From: Cristatella mucedo | Lineage: Eukaryota; Bryozoa; Phylactolaemata; Cristatellidae | Reading direction: 5' to 3' | DNA: 64,000 nt | NCBI GenBank assembly: GCA_009760855.2 | Contig: WPIO01000061.1 | Coordinates: 558,001 to 622,000 of the forward strand | Part shown: positions 20,223 through 32,489 of the stretch, in pieces | How the letters are laid out: every line of letters starts with the position of its first letter | Position numbering within the stretch: position 1 is the first letter of the stretch | Program-made: the position numbers and the translations under genes | The notes under the pieces: generated by a model | Database searches by the model: none | What the model saw: only the letters and a program-made list of their open reading frames with translations | Told to the model about the DNA's origin: nothing

Positions 20223-20521
20223 CTTCAGTTAAGTATACTTATCTGAGCAAGCCAAAATCGCTATGTAAGTGAAAGTAGGCAGATATGACTGCGGAGCTGA
20301 CATAATAATAACAATAATGCATTTGATATAGCGCCCTCAGAGAACTCAGTCTCTTTCTAGGCACTTTAAATTTGCTGCAAAGGAAACACGATCGAATGGT
20401 TAGTGGTAGCATGCTCAATAAACAACAGCAATAACATGGTTAGGCGTGACATGCACAGTGTCAGCATGCAAGTTTGGTTAGTGGCAGCATGCACAGAAAT
20501 TAAGGACGAATCACAGGGGTC
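20223..20521 (-). mobile_element. LINE A fragments, one 3' end abutting an older piece
   Basis: 20223-20302 is an antisense coding piece (tgagcaagccaaaatcgct ... gactgcggagctgacat). At 20303 a new AAT tail and hairpin start a second LINE A 3' UTR running to 20521. The break inside one coding stretch suggests LINE A inserted in LINE A. Confidence 0.75.
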
Positions 20522-20576
20522 CATATTTACGTCTAGCGAAAGGTTTATTTTGTAGCAGGGTACCCAGTGTCAATGC

Positions 20577-20962
<386 letters not shown>

Positions 20963-21518
20963 TACCTGTGCTTTGAATGGGTACTGACCTTTCAGGATCT
21001 CGGGTTGTCTCGAAACATTTAGCAGCTTGCTTTGCCCACCGAACTACGCCCACCCAAAGTAGAATGAGTTGAGTGAGTCGCAAAAAACCTCACCAGGATA
21101 ACACTAACATGGTTGTTGTGGGTTCGTGGAGTTTCAGACGGAGATACAAACTTGTAACCGCGCAGAGAGACTCGTCCCCCGGCTCTCTACCGGTAGACTG
21201 TGTGATGCAATGCTGCAATGCGGTTAAAACACAGGCGGCCACAACTGGGTGCCGAAAGCAACAGTTTATTGTGGGCCTGTTAGTAGTGGTTACGCGCCGG
21301 CGCAAGCGCTTTACGCGGCGCGCACCGGACCGACGGAGTTAACTACACGAACTCCCGAAGCCCGCGTAAAATACACTATCCTATGCGCGCGTCGCTAGCG
21401 ATTGTGAAGGCGGGTTGCTACAGCACCCCAAGATACGAGCAGCTAACTGAGTAGCCGGCAGAACTAAACTGCGCAGCCTAAGTTGCACTTAGCTGTTCGT
21501 CGCCGTAGGTTCGTCTCT

Positions 21519-21613
21519 CGTGCTCTCGAAGCGTAGTCTCGCATCGACTACCAAGCTGCAGCCCCGAGCTCTCGGGGCGTAGTCTCTTCTCGACTACCCA
21601 AGCTGTCGCCCCC
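21519..21613 (+). repeat. 46-bp diverged tandem duplication
   Basis: Both units share ctctcg..gcgtagtctc, tcgactacc and aagctg in the same order (21519-21565, 21566-21613). Confidence 0.75.
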
Positions 21614-21717
21614 CCCCCCCGTAAGCTCGGTCACTCGTCTCCTTATATTCTCTCTCTCCTCTAAACTCCTGACCTCGCGCGCGGCTGCTATTTACACTTC
21701 AGCATATTAGTTGGTGC

Positions 21718-21942
21718 ACATCCTGACCGCAACGTCTGCACCAGGCTTCATTCTAACTTTAGCGGGTAGACCAGGAGCCGGGCCGGTACTAGGTGTGAAC
21801 CCGCTAAGACAACCACATTAGTCGCTCCATCTCCTAACCGCATCGCCTGCATAAAGCTCCATTCTAACCTGAGCTAGGTGAGTCAGGAGCTGGGAGGTCT
21901 GTACTAGGCGCCCTAGTCGACTCCACTAAGGCAAGGCTAATA
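21718..21942 (+). repeat. 110-bp diverged tandem duplication
   Basis: Units from about 21718 and 21827 share in order: aaccgca-cg-ctgca, ttctaac, ag-caggagc-ggg, gtactaggtg/gtactaggcg and actaagac/actaaggc. Confidence 0.7.
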
Positions 21943-22179
21943 TCGCGGCTAGCCTGAGAGCTGCTCCGTTGCAAACTAACAGACATGGGCGCCAGCACAC
22001 GGTCAAAATACTCACTCTTAATCGAACGACGACCTGACCAATTGTAATTGGCCACGGGCAAACCTAGCGTAGCTCTATCGCTGGACTGCCGCCTCGTCCT
22101 CTCAGTCATTCAGCCAGCGTCTTCCCTGCAGCCTCTGCACAGAATTTGCATGTCTCGTTTCAAAAATGACCTTTTGCTT

Positions 22180-22335
22180 AAAAGAATATAATTTATTTGT
22201 GTACCAGCCTAAGAGAACTCAATCTCTATCCAGGCTCTATTACGCGTGCGGCAGGGCTCGAGCCCTAAACCTCGGCGGTCAATGGTGAGCATCTTACTTA
22301 CCCTCGATTCTAACCAGGTCGGCGAGATGACGAAA
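22180..22335 (-). mobile_element. SINE1 copy
   Basis: Antisense: aatataatttatttgtgta tail, agagaactcaatctctatcc hairpin, box B-like gggctcgagccctaaacct. Confidence 0.75.
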
Positions 22336-22382
22336 TCAGCTCCACGGTCAAAGTCAAGCCGCATAACTTACACTAGCCTCAG

Positions 22383-22530
22383 GCTTAAAGTGCTCGCTCA
22401 TCACGCTCCGGGTCGTCGTGGGTTCGAGTCTTGCATTGGGCGATCCTTTATTGACCACTGCCAGCGGTAGTGCGATGACCGTGAAAGCTCTTCTGCCGCT
22501 ATATAACCGAAGCTGCGAAATTAGGAAACC
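22383..22530 (+). mobile_element. SINE2 copy, box A worn
   Basis: Sense: gtcgtgggttcgagtcttgc (box B), gggcgatcctttattgacc, agcggtagtgcgatgaccg, tgccgctatataaccgaagc. Confidence 0.75.
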
Positions 22531-22559
22531 CCCTTTTCTTGTGCAACGCTGCCACATTT

Positions 22560-23732
22560 CAGGCTAGCTAGCTTGCACATCCTAGCGAGATCTTTCCCAG
22601 CATGCAGCTAACCGACCGATAATGTCGTGTCGCCACGTTTTAAAAGCGCCATTCTCTTGCTCCAGCAGTCGCCTACGCGAACCGCTAATTTCTACGATCT
22701 CTTCCTGAACTCTGACCGCCATTCTGACTCGAAGCTACGACTGAGATCCCGCTGCCCCCTGCGCGCCGCCGAAGCGCGCGGCTCAAACGCGGCCTCCACG
22801 CTCTGGCCCGCTTTTCTCTGGCGGGCCGTGCTGACGGCGCGCGCAACGCTTTTCGGGTCAAGACCGACTGAGTGCGACTGGCGGCTGGTCGCTCGCGGAC
22901 AGACTCGCCGGGCTGCTTGGGCTCGGTCTCACTGAGGCGCCGCCCCGGAAGCGCGGGTCAGCGCCTCAGCGCCGGCTACCGGCAGGCGCGTCCGGCGCCT
23001 GGCGGCTCAGCTACTCGCGAAAGGGGCGTGGCAATGAGGGACGACGCCAGGAAAACGATCGGTGGTAGGAAAATCAAGACGTTGCATTCCTCTGAGCCGA
23101 CGCCCACGAGAGAGCCTATTTGGTTGGCATCAAGTGCGACTGCCGTTTCTCGGAAGTCTTCGCAGTGGGCCTCTCTCGACAACCATTGCCATCGAAACTC
23201 GCTTTCGCAGTCGCCGGGAATGCCTGGCGACTGTGAGTCGTTATGTTACTGTGTCTCCGGCTGCAGCAGCGCTGGTGGACTCTCACGGAGACACGAAGAA
23301 ACGAGCGGGCGAACGAGAGTGGTGAACGAGACTCTATCTGTATTCCCCCAGCAGGTACATATATGAGCTAGGGGCTGACTCACCACCGATAAGGGAGTGC
23401 ATCCGTGGTGAGCCACATGCCCGCATCGAAGGCCGCACTGAGCCAACCGCCCAAACACCCGCCCACATCAAAGGCCGCACCGAGCCAACCGTCCAACCAC
23501 CCGCCGCCGAGAGCGGGGCACACACCAGTGGCCGAGAAGCAACAGGCACACACGACACAGTCTATCTGCATTCGCAGTTTACTCACACCGTGCCTTGCCA
23601 TAGAAGCTATCGAGAATCTTTGCCCCAAAGAGTGCGGCGCACCACGATATATTTCGACCTGGCAATCCATTGGGCAGTCTCGGCAACCTGGCGGTTGACG
23701 TTGAAGATTCAGAAATCATATGTCAATTCAAA
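22560..23732. other. CpG-rich intergenic island
   Basis: Dense CpG at 22740-23230 with overlapping open frames on both strands that look like GC-driven artefacts; no recognised domain. A 42-bp tandem pair lies at 23424-23507. Confidence 0.5.
23424..23507 (+). repeat. 42-bp tandem duplication
   Basis: Two adjacent copies, each containing AAGGCCGCAC-GAGCCAACCG, 42 bases apart, with a few differences. Confidence 0.9.
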
Positions 23733-24110
23733 TGTAAGTCATATTACATAGCGCCATAAGAGAACTGAACCTCAATCCAAGCGCTTCACATGTGCTGCAG
23801 AGCTCGAGCCCACGAGTGGGTCCCTGTGATTCGTCTTTGATGTGCTTATGCATGCTGACACTGTGCATGCTGCCACTAACCACATTTGCATGCTGACCCT
23901 GTGCATGTCACCCCTAACCATATTATTCATCTCGTTTGTTTTTCAAGCATGATTTTACTTACCATTCAATTGCATTTCACTTTACTGCAAATGTAAAGCG
24001 CCTAGAGAGAGATTGAGTTCTCTGAGGGCGCTTTATCAAGTGAATTATTATTATTATTTTTATTATTACCTCGGCGGTCAAAAGCAAGCAGCCCAGGGCC
24101 AAACCAGGGC
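23733..24110 (-). mobile_element. SINE1 copy split by a LINE A fragment
   Basis: Antisense SINE1 runs 23733-23816 (tail to the box B-like gctcgagcccacga) and resumes at about 24068 with cctcggcggtcaaaagcaag and a box A-side end (gccaaaccagg). A sense LINE A 3' end fills the gap. Confidence 0.75.
23817..24067 (+). mobile_element. LINE A 3' fragment nested in SINE1
   Basis: Sense: gggtccctgtgattcgtctt, 3' UTR, intact hairpin (TAAAGCGCC ... GGGCGCTTTA) and (ATT)n tail; about 250 bp. Confidence 0.85.
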
Positions 24111-25280
24111 GGCGAGGAAAAAGTGAGATTTCGCGCACGAGTACTGAGGGCGGCAGAATTTTTCTCCGGCCAATCGATAGATGTCATAAGCGCGAGAATG
24201 TATAGTGCCGATGAAGCACTCGGGAGCAGACGACAGGCCTAGGGCTTCCCCTTGAATGCCGCCGCAAGGTCGCAGCCGCCGCGCAATGCGTCGTCTGAGT
24301 AAAAAAGGCCGCAACGAGCGGCGTTTCTTGCACTGCGTTCTCAGGCTAGCCCGCCCCCCCCCTCGCTATCGAGTGGGGCGAGCGCACATTTTGGCTGCGT
24401 TTTCTCGATTCCCGCCCCCTACGGCTCAAACCACAGCCCCATAACCCACCGCATAATTAAGACTTCCGGCGGGATCGCGGGGCGGGGGCGCGCGCGCAAG
24501 AAGCCCGCTAAACCGCCGGTGCGTGCCGGTGCGCGCCAGGCGGCACTCGCGAGCGATCGTGCGCCTGCGCCTGCGCCGGCGGCCGCATCGGATTGCACTC
24601 GCCCGATAATTGGCGGCTGGAAGCTGGCAGCGCTAATGAGGTCCCGGGACGTGACGTCAGCGGCAGGCGCTGTGTACAATGCGAAGGTCGATCCATCCAC
24701 GTGTACCGCCCGCCGCGTCTGTGGTCGACGGTCGGTCGGCGTGCGTCCTGTCTACTCTCTGACTGAGTGCGCCACCGCTCCGCACTGAGTGAGCTCCACC
24801 GATCGCTGCATCGAGACCGGCGGAAAATCAGCCCGACCGCGGCAATTCACAGGTACGGGCGGGGGGGGCGTCGGGCGCCGCCGCCGCTAATCTGCGTGCG
24901 TCGGGTCGGCCGCGCACGCCGACGCGCCTCCCGCTGACGTGGCTCGATCGCGTTTGAGCGTGGCGAGCGAATGGCCGCGCGGCGGCGCGGTCGCGCTCCT
25001 TCCGGTCGCTACTTACGGTCGGTGCAGCGAAAGGCAAGCGTTCGCAGCGCCTCTGAGGCTCGCCGTCGTAGGAGGCGGAGAGCCGCCGGCGGAGTCTCGA
25101 GCAGTTCTCACAGACCACGTGACCGACTGAGCCTCTGACGCCAGCCGTTTGCCCCCGTCCCTCGTGCAAGCGCCAGCGAATGCCGGCAGCTGCTAAGGCG
25201 GCGGTCGCTGAGGCGACGGGACGCACAGCGAGCCGCCGGTTGCCCGTCTGACGCTCGGTAGAGCGGCGTCGCTCTGGCTC
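24111..25280. other. CpG island without recognised exon
   Basis: Very CpG-rich, with the CRE at 24652 and E-box at 25116. Open frames on both strands are compositional and none shows a known domain. It could be a promoter for a non-coding or unrecognised transcript. Confidence 0.5.
24652..24659. promoter_or_regulatory. Palindromic CRE/ATF site in a CpG-rich island
   Basis: A perfect TGACGTCA lies in a CpG-dense block (about 24200-25280), with a CACGTGAC E-box at 25116-25123. Both motifs are typical of housekeeping promoters, but no exon was recognised downstream on either strand, so function is unproven. Confidence 0.35.
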
Positions 25281-25282
25281 GG

Positions 25283-25635
<353 letters not shown>

Positions 25636-26161
25636 TTGGATGGGTTGGCGTCCCAGCCAAAGTTAAAAGCCGCCGCTGTGGGCAAGACCTCTCGCGAAAG
25701 GTAAATGCGTCACTGGCGTACCGTTGGCCCGGAGTCGAGCGCCCCGGATGTACGCTTCGATGAACGAAGCAGCTGCTTCCGGGCTAAACTGCTCAACGTA
25801 ACCGAGACGATCAGTTCGTGTATGGCTCGCTGTTGGTGTATCTGTTTCTTTTCTTTAATTTCGCCATTGCGTCATTGGCGATAGCCACTTAAAGCAGCCG
25901 TCTGTTGGCGTTAAGAACTTCGTAGGCACAAGGGTCCGGATTTCCTTATTTTAAAAAATTGGGCTGCAAAGCCGCGATTTTTGGTGCGTATCTTCATTGT
26001 AAGGCTGAAGTATTTACCTACGCCTACGCTTGGAGAGCGATGCCAAAAATTATTGTCCATAAAATCCTGTATAAAGGTTTCCTAACCAGTGTCGCATGAT
26101 GACTTTCTGCAAACTATGCACGCAAAAGGATACTCGCGTGATCACGTAGCTTGGTGCATGC

Positions 26162-27111
26162 ATAATAATAATGATAATAATAGTGCACTTGATAAAGCGC
26201 CCTCAGAGAACTCAATCTCTCTCTAGGCACTTTACATTTGCTGCAAAGGGAAACGGAATTGAATGGTGACTAATATCATGCTTGATAAACAACATGAATA
26301 ACGTGGTTAGGGGAAGACATGCACAGGGTCAGCATGCAAATGTGGTTAGTGGCGGCATGCACAGTGTCAGCACGCATAGCACATAAAGGACGAATCAAAG
26401 GGACCCACTAAATGTTGTCCTAAATAGGTTTGTCTTCAAGTTCTTTTTAAATGTGGTCAACTCAGGGGATGTTGTGACGCAAGTCGGGAGTGAGTTCCAG
26501 GCTTTGGGAGCATACGAACTAAATGCATGGTCTCCAAAGGATTTGAGGTTTGTACGAGGTATTGGTAAACTATTGGATTCCGAAAAGTGGGTGGTACAAT
26601 TATTGGCCTGATGGGGGAGTATATCTGAGAGATAGGCTGGAGCCAAAGAATGAAGTGACCTAGAAGTGAGCGACAAAACCTTGAAGTCAATCCGTTGCTT
26701 GACTGGTAGCCAGTGCAGGTCGGCAAGAAGTGGTACGATGTGGCAACTGCGACGCTCACGACAGACAAGCCTAGCTGCCGAGTTTTGCACCAGCTGTAAT
26801 CGCCTGAATGCACATGCCGGTAGACCAGCAAGCAGTGAGTTACAGAAGTCAAGACGGGATGTCACAAATGCATCGACCAAGTTAGACGTGGTATCCTTAT
26901 CTAAACAAGCCCAAATTTGAGCAATGTTATGTAGCGGAAAGTAGGCAGACTTGATTGTGAAGCTGGTGTGGTCGTCTAACGAGAGGTCACTTTGGAATAT
27001 GACACCTAGATTTCGAGCTGATTCAACTGTAGACATGCTGGCAGAGCCGATTTTGAGCGTCAGCCTTTCCAATTTCTGAATCAGACTGGGTTTGCCCATA
27101 ACTAGTAACTA
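26162..27111 (-). mobile_element. LINE A copy, RT C-terminal part open
   Basis: Antisense, 5'-truncated. An uninterrupted frame of 234 codons (26395-27099) runs from MGKPSLIQKLERLTLKIGS through [18 protein letters not shown] and [19 protein letters not shown] to the normal end FRTTFSGSL. GTGCATGC (26154-26161) and GTGTATGC (27112-27119) at the edges differ at one base and are a likely 8-bp target duplication. This is one of the youngest-looking copies. Confidence 0.9.
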
Positions 27112-27119
27112 GTGTATGC

Positions 27120-28625
27120 GGGCGTGGCACAGGAATTCCCGAAGAGTGCGTCGCGGTACTCAAATTTTTAACCGAATTCTATTAAGCGCATTAAAGTCTG
27201 CTCACTATTCTCTTAAAATTTTCCACTTTTCCCAAGGTGGACAGTTGCGAATGCCGAAGTTGTCTCTCTACTTCGTGACAGCGCAGCGAGGGGTGCCCAA
27301 AGTTTATCCCTTTGGATATTCGAAATCTCCGAAGCTGCGGGACTCCTTGGTGCGGGACTCCTTGGATGCGAGCCAACCGCAAGCAGTATTGACACGTGTA
27401 GGCTTGAGCCGTGCCAAATTCGCCGGGACGCCGCAGTCGCCGGAAATGCGAGGAAAGAGGCAAGGAAGTTTTTCATCTACGCGAGAAAGCTTTTCCGAAC
27501 CCAAACCACCGAACGAAATGATTGCACGGCTGCCTCTGCGGACACTGCATGTGTGCAGATCGAGCGGAAGTTGTTGAACAGTCGCGATTACTTGCCGGCA
27601 ACGGCTGCCGCCGGATGTCACGTGTGCCGAACGGGATGAAGACGTTGCGCTGACCTGCAATTCCTAATGGAAACGCGGTGGGTCAACGAGAGGTCTTTCC
27701 TATCGGTCTCCAGACCTCCGGTTATTAGTTGCCGATCGCTACTCGCTTAGCCGCGCGCGCTCTGAAGGCTCGTATGGCCGCCATTCGGCGGCTAACAATA
27801 CTGATCGTGTGGCGGCTTTTTTTTCGATCGGCCATCTTCCTTCCTCCCCAACCCCATACTTCGTTCGTACTGCTGTTTCGCGGCGGTTTAGCGAGGCCGC
27901 CATCGAAGCTGGCGCTCCCGAACCGGCCGCGAGCGTCAGCTTCGAGTCGACCAATCGCATCGCCGAGCTAAGGGGGAATGGTGGGGAGCGTTCGAAAGAA
28001 ATGGATGCTACTGACACCGCGCTCGGAAGGCCAGCCAGCCGGGGGGGGGGAGCAGCACAGAGGGCTGGTGCCATGCGCATCGCTCGGCCTGCGCGTGCAC
28101 AGGAAGGACGGCTGCTTCGTAATCGCCCCGCGTGTTGACAAAATAAAGTAACAATGAACCTAAAGCTAAAGCTCGCGATGCCCTAATTTTAGCCGCAGCG
28201 TCACGTGGTCGTGATGGCACTGGTCGTGACGGCGTCGTTCAACGGTGAAAAATAGGGAGGCGGATACCGATTTGGGTAGGGCAAAAAGCCAACCGAAACG
28301 AGCGGAGAAAACCCCAGGCACGGACGGCAGAAACAGCTGCCCGTGCCTGGGGAGGCTGGCCTTCTGCTCGCAGTCCATCTATCCCGAGTATCTAGTCAGG
28401 CGCCACCGGAACTGGTTATGAGGCGGATGCCAACACTCGCACATTAGTCCAGCGGCAAAGTCAGGCGCACAGAGCCAAAGCCTGCGAAACCACCAAGTGC
28501 GAAGGACGTGCCGTTGCCGAGTGGTTTTCGAGTAGTAACCAACTGTCGAACCGAGCGGCAACGGAAAGCGGCTGTGAAAAGTGTTAGGATGGAAACCGTC
28601 TCTGCCGCAGTATCTTTGGGTAGTT
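27120..28625. other. GC-rich intergenic stretch
   Basis: CpG-rich, particularly 27590-28120. Several overlapping open frames of 80-150 codons on both strands have no recognised domain. A G run lies at about 28040-28049. Confidence 0.5.
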
Positions 28626-28630
28626 TTCTA

Positions 28631-28822
28631 ATAGTAATAATAATAGTACTATGCTTGTATAGCACCGTCATAGAACTCAGTCTCTTTCTAGGTTCTTTAC
28701 AGATGCCGTAAATAAAGCATGACCGAATGATTAGTGGTAAAATTCGCAATGCCATCAAGCATGGCATTGTAAGATGTGACATGCACAGGGTGAGCGTGCA
28801 AGACACGGTTAGTTGCAGCAGG
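28631..28822 (-). mobile_element. LINE A-type 3' end
   Basis: Antisense AAT tail, tagaactcagtctctttctagg hairpin side and 3' UTR remnants (gacatgcacagggtgagcgt). Confidence 0.75.
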
Positions 28823-28852
28823 CTATTGAAAGAGATAGGTGAACAGAGTGAG

Positions 28853-28998
<146 letters not shown>

Positions 28999-29336
28999 GA
29001 GAGCGTGGAGAGGCCGAATAGTGGCCAGTCATGGGGCGGGACCGACTGTACTGGCGTTTAAGCGTGTAGCTCTGTGTTCTTTTACATTTTTTAAATTGTT
29101 CTCACTACAGATACCGGGCAAGGCTCAGTCTGTGCTCAGTCTCGGTCTGAGTATGACGACGCTGTGGAAGATCCACCCCCCCCCCCCCCGCCCTGCGTGC
29201 ATTGCTGCTTTACTACCTCTACTTTTTTTTTATCACGACCTTGTTGACCAGCAGCTAGCCAGCAAGGGCTGCAGCTGTCACGCGTGATTTTCGTATAAAC
29301 CCACCTCCCCCCTGCGAGAGGTCGAGGATGGAAGCA

Positions 29337-29388
29337 CTCTCGCGGTTCTCTCGCGCGCGCCAGCGAGCGCGCGAGAGAACCACGAGAG
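29337..29388. repeat. 22-bp inverted repeat
   Basis: Arms 29337-29358 and 29367-29388 pair at 21 of 22 positions around an 8-nt loop; the arms include GGTTCTCTCGCGCGC. Confidence 0.95.
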
Positions 29389-30500
29389 TTCGGGCGATGA
29401 ACGGCGGCGACTGCGGCCGGTGCGTCCCACTTATGTGCTGCCGCTCGATCGCCAGCAAAACGCCGCGCGAATGTAAACGATGAGAGACAGAATTCGCGGA
29501 ATCGCCTCACATCTTGGCCCCCGGCTCCTCTAATTTAGTAAGCTGCAGGTCGAGACTTTTTGTTTCGGGCAATTTCCTTGTTTCGGACGCGTTCGCCTCT
29601 CTAACTCGTTCGTGCACCCCCGCGAGCGAGCTGTCGGCTGTCTGACCGGCGGCGCTGCTGCATCGCCTTGCTGCGTACGTTTGCAAATGGAACGGCCGCT
29701 GGCACTCGCGGGCGCGGGAGATGTGCTCCGCTAGCCGCAACAGAACTGCAGACGCCCAGCTGCTCGGCCGCGGTAGGAACGAACGCGGCTTCTAGGAACG
29801 ACGACGGGAAAAGTGGCTACGGGAGTGGCGGCGAGACAAACGGTCCCCAGTGCGACGACCGCGAGTCCTCCGCCATTATTCAGCCTGTTCGGCTTCGATT
29901 TCTATGCACCCAGCAGTGCACTGAAGTCACTGGTCTCGGAGCCTAGTGCCGACGAGCCGGTAATAAATAAAAATGAATACAAATAAATGGAAAATAAATG
30001 GACAAATAAAAATGAATAAGAAAGCTGCCCGGTCGCTTAACCGCTACTGCCGACAACCGTTGGTGAATGCATCGATTTAAAAAAAAGCGCTTGTCTCTAA
30101 CTCGTAAAGCCGTGCAGACTAAGGCAGGCACGGAGTTTTTGGAAAGTTCGGTGTATCGTTCGAGTCTGAATTATGGGATTGCTCGGCTCACTTTGTTAGG
30201 AAGCAGCTGGCTTGCATGCCGGTCGCACCGGCCCTGGGATGCAGCCCCCATTTCATTATTCGTGGGTGACCCAAGGGGTCCTTGATATCGGTGCAGATGC
30301 CTTCGAACGGCGCCGGCCGACTTGTCGCCAGGACGTAAGTTCGAATTCGGTGCGGTCTCATTTCTGACCTGATTTGGCGAGCTTGCAGTAGGCCCGTGCC
30401 AGCAATCCACAACGCGGTGAGCAGTCGCGATCTAGAAAAGTGTCGAGGATCTGACTTCGTCCCAAAAAGGAGCAAGGTGAAGGTGCCTGATGAAGGGCCA

Positions 30501-30560
30501 CTAGCTACCGCTAGCTACCGCTAGCTACCGCTAGCTACCGCTAGCTACCGCTAGCTACCA
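30501..30560 (+). repeat. Decamer tandem array, six copies
   Basis: Six head-to-tail copies of CTAGCTACCG, the last ending in A. There is no variation in the first five. Confidence 0.97.
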
Positions 30561-32099
30561 GTGGTCCTTTGAGTCCAATGAGCTGGCTGCCCTGCTCCGG
30601 TCTGCTTCTCTCGTGCCAGCGGGAGGTAAGAGTCTCTCGCTAATTCTGCCGGACCTCAGCGCCAGGGCACTCGAGGCAAACCCTTGTCGCAGCCTTAACA
30701 TGACCTTGAAAAATGAGCCCACCGATGTCAACTGTTGTTAGAATCCAAGCTGTAATGAATTGCGGTCGCAATGAGTGAGTTACTTTGGAAAGCCGTAGCT
30801 AGCGTACGGACAGCTATGCAAAGCCATGCTCTGACCGGCTGGCAATGCCGGTCAAAGGTCAGCAGGCAGCAGGCAGGTCGCTGTTACCCGGCGCTCGAAT
30901 CCCATCCCAAGCGTCAGCGATAGCCGTACAATCGGTCAGGAGCCGAGGCGTCCCGACGGCTAGAAGCTCACTAATGCCACCAAATTAATGCGCCTCACAA
31001 AAGGCCCAGTCCCGACGACCCCCTTCCCGAGCGTTTCGCCCGTCAACGGTACGGACCTTTTGTAGTTGGCATCCGCTTTTCATGCCTCGCGTAATTCTGA
31101 GAAGTGCAATGTCGATCGATCAGCTGTTACAAGGTAGAGCCCATTTGCTGGCGCATGCCCTGCTATCGGAAGCGCCGGCCGAGCTCCGCGTGCCTCAGCC
31201 GATGACCGCCGGCTAAAGTGAGCAGCTGCCTCACGGCTGCCCCAGCCTCGAACTCCTCATGCTTTCGTATAGTCTTCGTACTAGATCCGGCCCTCCGCTA
31301 GTGCTCGCGCGAGCCCTCGAGCTTTAGCCTCTCTGGCCGCAGCGGTGCTAACGGCGCACTGACGTCGTTAACTGGGAGCGAGCTGAGCGCATTTGCACTT
31401 TCGCATCTGTGAACTATCAAGTTGGCTTCATTGTGCTGTCGTGAATAGGTAGCAGCAGCTGGCCATTCTTTGCCTATAGCTGACTCAGGCATCGAAGTCT
31501 ATCTAACATTATTCGGCACCGACTGAGCCTACTGAGCTCGAACAGATCGTGTGGCATGCCCCGCGGCATGCCCGAGTAGCCGGTCTCAGTATGATTGCTG
31601 GCCCAACTCATGCAACGCTCGACTATCGGCTTGCTATTTGCAATGGTGCGATGCCGAGCGACGTTGAAATGCCGATTAGCAGTGATGGCCGTGCAACGCT
31701 GGCTGCGAGCCAACTTGTGCCACTTGGGCCGTTTACCAAAGCTCGAAACTTCCCAGGTCGTAAAGCATTTGGTGGGCACGAATTTCAACGGTAGCTGTTC
31801 AAAAATGCAGTCAGTGTGCTATCGTAACAGCTAGCCTCCACCGGCTTCTATACTAAAGTCCTTACGCCGAAAACGCATCGCTCTTAGCGTCGCTAGTCCT
31901 TGCCATCGCATGACAAATACTTATGGAATTGGCGCCTCGACGAATGGCTACAGCGATCGGGGCAGGTGTTCTGCCTCTGTACACGCAGGTATTGTGATCT
32001 GACCGCAGCAGAGCATGACAGCATGACAGTATGACAGCAATAAAGAGTGCCCTTGATTTAGTATAGGAATTTCATGTCCTTAGGGCAGAGCAATCTTTT

Positions 32100-32485
32100 C
32101 ACTAACCACAAAGAGGCACGAGTGTGTAGTACCATCCAGCCTACTACCATCTCCTTTGGAGATCTCGCCTTTAGTTCGTATGCTCCCAAAGCCTGGAACC
32201 CACTTCCGACTGGCGGCACAACATCCCCGTACTTGACGATATTTAAAAAGAAGCTGAAAACGCATCTATTTATCGCAGCATTTAGTGGGGCCATGTGATT
32301 TGTTCTTTAAGTGCTTATGCATGCTGACCCTGTGCATGTCACCTCTATGTTATGCTTGTTATCATTGAGCATTCTACCACTAACCATTCGATCGTGCTTC
32401 CTTTGCAGCATATATAAACTGCATAGAAAGAAATTGAGTTCTCCGAGGGCACTATACAAAGTGTTATTATTATTATTATTATCTC
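32100..32485 (+). mobile_element. LINE A 3' fragment
   Basis: Sense: codons for [20 protein letters not shown] and the C-terminal end, then 3' UTR, hairpin and (ATT)n tail. Confidence 0.85.
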
Positions 32486-32489
32486 GCAT

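Larger units (their letters stand above)
21083..22140. other. Unassigned GC-rich block with internal duplications
   Basis: CpG-rich sequence with two pairs of diverged tandem units: about 46 bp at 21519-21613 and about 110 bp at 21718-21942. No protein domain or known repeat end was recognised. It could be an unclassified repeat or regulatory DNA. Confidence 0.5.
29000..32060. other. GC-rich intergenic region
   Basis: 3 kb with no LINE or SINE seen and no recognised coding exon. It holds a near-perfect 22-bp inverted repeat (29337-29388), a decamer array (30501-30560) and CpG-rich sequence at 29300-29850. Confidence 0.5.

Noticed and set aside
22627-23366. Overlapping 102- and 164-codon frames in a CpG island
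   Set aside because: Frames open on several strands at once as expected from high G+C; Arg/Ser/Ala-rich low-information sequence.
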